From CAZQHK01 sp964593455 (lineage in GTDB: Bacteria > Muiribacteriota > CAYSPT01), in assembly GCA_964593455.1 (NCBI GenBank), contig CAZQHK010000015.1, forward strand, positions 37,668 through 101,667: 64,000 bases of DNA. The letters run 5' to 3'. A program made the position numbers and the translations under genes. Positions 61,620-64,000 of the stretch are shown here, piece by piece (positions within the stretch are counted from its first letter, which is position 1; every line of letters begins with the position of its first letter). The notes below the pieces were generated by a model. The model did no database searches. It was not told the origin of the DNA and worked only from the letters and a program-made list of their open reading frames with translations.

Positions 61620-61891
61620 TTTCAGGCCTCCCACCATGAATAAGCTTCCGTCTACTATTATCCCACTGTTCACCCCGCCTGAGTCAAGGCCGGTTCGGAA
61701 CCAACACAGTTGTGTACATTTCTCCCCTCACGTTCCGCGACAACAATTAAAAGTTATTGCTACGGGATATTTTATTGTATTCTTATTTATGTTGCAAGTA
61801 CCAGCCATAAGCTAGTTATTATTTTTTAAACAGTCATAGTTATAGTAGGTACTTGCTGCTGCAGTACATAACCAAAGAAAAATAGAGGTGA
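61620..61891. other. Spacer between secreted protein gene and TPR remnant
   Basis: No gene is seen. AT-rich sequence (61740-61840) should carry the promoter of the minus-strand pilus-like operon. A TGA at 61889 ends the frame before the TPR remnant. Confidence 0.3.
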
Positions 61892-62353
61892 ACCACCGTT
61901 TCAAAAAACCTGGGCGCCCCGTTCGAAGCCATCAACCAGTACGACCATGCCGAAAAACACTTCAGGGAAGCCGTACGTCTGAAACCCGCTTCCGCCGACG
62001 CACACAACAATCTGGCCGCCGTGTTGAGAGTGCTGGGTAAGACCGAAAAGTCCTTTCGTCACTACGACACGGCTCTCTCAAACGACCCCGGCAACGCAAA
62101 TGCCCATCACAACAAAGCCCTGGCGCTGCTGGCCACGGGCCGGCTCGAGGAGGGATGGCGGGAGTACGAGTGGAGGTTCAAGAGAAAGGAATCCCATGGT
62201 CTGCCTTCCCTGCCCTGCCCGGCCTGGGAAGGATCACCGTTTGAGCAGCAGACCCTCCTGGTCGGCGCCGAACAGGGCGTCGGTGACGAGATCATGAGCG
62301 CATCCTGCTATACCGATCTCATTCCCCGGGTCCGGCGGTGTCTCATATATTGT
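61892..62353 (+). pseudogene. Fragment of a TPR-glycosyltransferase gene
   Basis: The open frame from 61892 lacks a start codon and begins in mid-TPR (EAINQYDHAEKHFREAVRLK), then has TGRLEEGWREYEWRF and LLVGAEQGVGDEIMSASCY. This matches the middle of the TPR-glycosyltransferases at 35932 and 39557. Homology stops after the cysteine codon at 62351-62353 (the paralogues continue QCD/QCDLRL), and a stop follows two codons later. So both ends are lost. The 3' break is where the repeat-bearing element begins. Confidence 0.75.
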
Positions 62354-62380
62354 TTATGACTTCATAAATGATAAAGTCGG

Positions 62381-62479
62381 GGCGACTGGATTTGAACCAG
62401 CGACCACTTGCCTCACTTTCTATTCTTCTTGCTTGACTGTTTTGCAGGAAGCAAAACTGGACGACACAAAGTGTCGCCA
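62381..62479. repeat. 99-bp exact direct repeat, copy 1, with hairpins
   Basis: This 99-base stretch recurs exactly at 63902-64000, in the same orientation, 1521 bases away. Its ends are a 6-base inverted pair: GGCGAC (62381-62386) and GTCGCC (62473-62478). Inside lie a T-arm-like hairpin CTGG-ATTTGAA-CCAG (62386-62400; minus strand reads TTCAAAT in the loop), GTTTTGC/GCAAAAC (62439-62457) and CGACAC/GTGTCG (62462-62476). It is not a whole tRNA: no complete cloverleaf closes. Confidence 0.93.
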
Positions 62480-62486
62480 AGCTGGC

Positions 62487-62507
62487 GAAACTACAGGAGG
62501 TAGTTTC
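62487..62507 (+). promoter_or_regulatory. Hairpin with Shine-Dalgarno in the loop
   Basis: GAAACTAC and GTAGTTTC pair around the loop AGGAG, the core of a Shine-Dalgarno site, upstream of an ATG at 62511. Together with GCCA/TGGC at 62476-62486 it extends the run of hairpins beyond the 99-base repeat. It could control translation of the short frame after it. Confidence 0.5.
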
Positions 62508-62510
62508 GTG

Positions 62511-62615
62511 ATGGGCGGGACCACCCAGCCTACGCAGAATTTCTATGAAGACACATACGTTCGCATAAAATCACAAGCCTCCGCCCGGGTAAAAATCGAG
62601 CACTCTACAGAGTAG
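62511..62615 (+). CDS. Possible leader peptide, 34 residues
   Basis: This short frame starts ATG, 4 bases after the hairpin with an AGGAGG ribosome site, and reads MGGTTQPTQNFYEDTYVRIK and so on to HSTE. The end overlaps dispersed repeat copy C. The good ribosome site is the only support; it may be a remnant rather than a gene. Confidence 0.28.
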   Translation: MGGTTQPTQNFYEDTYVRIKSQASARVKIEHSTE

Positions 62616-62709
62616 TACAGGGTGATATACAGTGACTTTTCGACTGTACTGTCTGTATAGTCTGTATAGTTTGTTACCGGTGTTGCTGCAGTTGGTGCTG
62701 CAGTGAAAT
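62600..62709. repeat. Dispersed intergenic repeat, copy C
   Basis: This copy matches copy A at 44649-44764 over most of its length: GCACTCTACA, the GTGATATACAGTGACT block, GTACTGTCTGTATAGTCTG and TATAGTTTGT, then the GGTGTTGCTGCAG end. It lies just downstream of the HEPN gene on the opposite strand. Confidence 0.75.
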
Positions 62710-62729
62710 TATTGAAGTGATAGATTAAT

Positions 62730-63137
62730 TCAAGGCAAAAGTGATTCAATCCAGTCCATGAACTGCTCAACATGTTTTGCCAGACCACGAGCCTTGGCGG
62801 CGGTGCACATTGTTTCTTCGTATTCCACCATATTCTTTGCTGCGAGAAGTCGACGCAGACGAGAAGCATTGGTAGAGGCATCTGTATGCTTCACCAGGCT
62901 CTTCAAAAGTCTAACGGCATCATCATGCTTGGGACTGCTACTCCTCACACCATGTAAAAACACCAGCAGAGCATCATTAGCTGAGATGGCGGCATGGACG
63001 GCGTTAAGAGCGGCAGCATTCCAGTTTTCTGAAGCCATGCTTTGACGCATTGCTTCCCGGAAATCAACCGCTTTCGTCCAGAAGTTTGCATACTGGCTTT
63101 TATCAGTTGCAGCAACAGGGATTTTACGAGCGGCCAT
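62730..63137 (-). CDS. HEPN domain protein (putative toxin)
   Basis: From the ATG at 63137 the product has 135 residues. It has the HEPN layout: YANFWTKAVDFREAMRQSMA, NWNAAALNAVHAAISANDAL, then a long helix with LLAAKNMVEYEE. The usual RX4-6H ribonuclease motif is not evident; KNMVEYEE lies in its place, so activity is uncertain. The start overlaps the MNT gene by 14 bases. HEPN-MNT pairs are known toxin-antitoxin modules, with HEPN as the RNase toxin. Confidence 0.8.
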   Translation of the reverse strand: MAARKIPVAATDKSQYANFWTKAVDFREAMRQSMASENWNAAALNAVHAAISANDALLVFLHGVRSSSPKHDDAVRLLKSLVKHTDASTNASRLRRLLAAKNMVEYEETMCTAAKARGLAKHVEQFMDWIESLLP

Positions 63138-63753
63138 ATCCCAGCACCTCACCGATCGACATTCCATAGAGTACCTTGCCTGTTTCAGCAACTTCTTTGA
63201 TCAGACTGTCCTGTTTTTTATATCTCTCCCGAAACGTCTTTACTGTCATGACAACCGGTGAAAGCCGGTTGCTATAGTGCTCACTCACCTTATCTTCAAT
63301 CCCATCGATACAGGCCATAGTTTTTCGAAGAGCTTTCGTATCAGACATTATAATGAGAACATCATAGTCACTATCCGGTCGGGCTGTCCCTTTTGCACTG
63401 CTTCCGAACAAAATAACACTCAGGGTATTATTTTTACCTATGGCTTCGATGATAAGAGTAGTAATGGATTTCGTTATATTTCTCTCGCAGTCGAATAAAG
63501 GCGTGAGAAGATTCTTGACGAGAACATTGTCGAACTCAAGAGCATACACATGCGACCTACCTACACGCCGCATTGACACGATCCCGTGTTTGACAAGATT
63601 CTTCAAAGCATTATGACAGGCAACGTGGGAGAGGCCAATTGCCGAAGCTATTTCCCGTCCATTGAACTCAGCCTGAGAGCTTATCAGAAACCGAAGTATT
63701 TTAACCTTCGAAAGTTGTCCCAATATACCATCAAGAGGATACTCTAATAACAT
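63124..63753 (-). CDS. MNT nucleotidyltransferase with N-terminal HTH (putative antitoxin)
   Basis: The 209-residue product has a winged-helix part first (VKILRFLISSQAEFNGREIA, SAIGLSHVACHNALKNLVKHG), then a minimal nucleotidyltransferase domain: SVILFGSSAKGTARPDSDYD, i.e. GSx10DxD. The MNT partner often AMPylates or blocks the HEPN toxin; the fused HTH would let it repress its own operon. The ATG at 63753 follows AAGGG. A palindromic site lies just upstream at 63793-63817. Confidence 0.87.
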   Translation of the reverse strand: MLLEYPLDGILGQLSKVKILRFLISSQAEFNGREIASAIGLSHVACHNALKNLVKHGIVSMRRVGRSHVYALEFDNVLVKNLLTPLFDCERNITKSITTLIIEAIGKNNTLSVILFGSSAKGTARPDSDYDVLIIMSDTKALRKTMACIDGIEDKVSEHYSNRLSPVVMTVKTFRERYKKQDSLIKEVAETGKVLYGMSIGEVLGYGRS

Positions 63754-63792
63754 TTTTCGCCCTTGCAAATCCGATTACATTGTAAATAATAC

Positions 63793-63817
63793 TTACCACT
63801 TGGTAATTAATATTACC
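63793..63817. promoter_or_regulatory. Palindromic operator candidate for the MNT-HEPN operon
   Basis: TTACCACTTGGTAA (63793-63806) is an inverted repeat and GGTAATTAATATTACC (63802-63817) is another that shares the GGTAA half. Three half sites of TTACC type therefore lie 40-65 bases upstream of the MNT start, a good spot for self-repression by its N-terminal HTH. Confidence 0.5.
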
Positions 63818-63901
63818 ATACTGTCTATGATCTGGCAAGTGCGGGAACGGAAGCCTGGACAAATGATAAAGGTGAGATGCCTCAATTCCCCAACCACCCT
63901 A

Positions 63902-64000
63902 GGCGACTGGATTTGAACCAGCGACCACTTGCCTCACTTTCTATTCTTCTTGCTTGACTGTTTTGCAGGAAGCAAAACTGGACGACACAAAGTGTCGCCA
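63902..64000. repeat. 99-bp exact direct repeat, copy 2 (runs to window end)
   Basis: This is base-for-base the same as 62381-62479. The window stops at its last base, so whether identity goes on (for instance into the GCCA/TGGC and Shine-Dalgarno hairpins after copy 1) cannot be seen. It lies upstream of the MNT gene. Confidence 0.93.

Noticed and set aside
62381..62479. Complete tRNA gene on the minus strand
   Set aside because: There is a T-arm-like hairpin with TTCAAAT and a possible acceptor-like stem, but no D-arm and no consistent anticodon arm at tRNA spacing. An anticodon-like loop CTTCCTG has T at position 37, which is atypical.
62381..64000. Integron cassette array
   Set aside because: Two repeats and a gene pair recall cassettes, but I find no RYYYAAC/GTTRRRY core sites, and no integrase is seen in the window.
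1..64000. CRISPR arrays, retron or diversity-generating elements, prophage
   Set aside because: No regular short repeats with spacers, no reverse transcriptase and no phage structural genes were seen.

Overview
The window is a bacterial chromosome segment (probably a metagenome contig) with short intergenic gaps, frequent gene overlaps and good Shine-Dalgarno sites. No rRNA or complete tRNA was found. I cannot place the organism firmly. The gene mix suggests a deep-branching, uncultured Gram-negative lineage, possibly FCB-like: a Zn-motif L28, pseudopilin genes with cysteine-rich loops, a TolB-like lipoprotein paired with a DUF6057-type membrane protein, a CDP-sugar O-antigen-type cluster, and arsenosugar enzymes. 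This is inference.

0-10.2 kb is the housekeeping part: rpsO, an intercistronic hairpin, pnp, a STAS-TPR protein, a thiamine pyrophosphokinase, rpmB, two pseudopilin-like proteins, pgsA, an RsuA/RluB-type pseudouridine synthase, an M16 protease and an M24 aminopeptidase, all on the plus strand and largely co-directional. 10.2-19.2 kb holds small secreted proteins, a PAS sensor, a sodium:solute symporter, pgi, an ArsS-type radical SAM enzyme, and an SGNH hydrolase flanked by two tiny paralogous membrane proteins, one of them only 48 residues.

19.4-25.4 kb is a six-gene plus-strand operon: zinc-ribbon/DUF4178 membrane protein, small secreted protein, DUF350, membrane-fused spermidine-synthase-like protein, helical protein, and an SPFH protein with zinc ribbons. 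It ends at a bidirectional terminator shared with the next operon. I consider it the best candidate for a little-described multi-gene system in the window; it looks like an envelope or membrane-stress module. 25.5-34.1 kb is a nine-gene minus-strand operon with AT-richer DNA. It makes and modifies a CDP-linked deoxysugar (rfbF, rfbG, a C-methyltransferase, rfbC, ATP-grasp, a phosphatase-epimerase fusion, two methyltransferases and a DegT aminotransferase). A glycosyltransferase is divergent from it.

35-64 kb is a patchy accessory region. Intact genes include TPR-glycosyltransferase proteins, an HtrA-like protease, methyltransferases, arsM, a chorismatase/RidA-like protein, a one-haem TolB-like lipoprotein with a DUF6057 protein, a large M1-M28-PDZ peptidase, and a PilX/PilV/PilW-like pseudopilin cluster with a cysteine-rich carboxypeptidase-regulatory-domain protein. 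Between them lie many broken pieces: three IS3-family remnants, an IS91-like transposase end, and fragments of a hybrid histidine kinase, an ArsR regulator, a STAS protein, a TIGR04372-like glycosyltransferase and a TPR-glycosyltransferase.

Three repeat families stand out. One is a ~110-bp dispersed intergenic repeat (three copies). One is an exact 156-bp direct repeat that brackets the large peptidase plus an IS3 remnant. The last is an exact 99-bp direct repeat with a T-arm-like hairpin and several further hairpins, which brackets a HEPN-MNT toxin-antitoxin-type pair apparently inserted into a TPR-glycosyltransferase gene.
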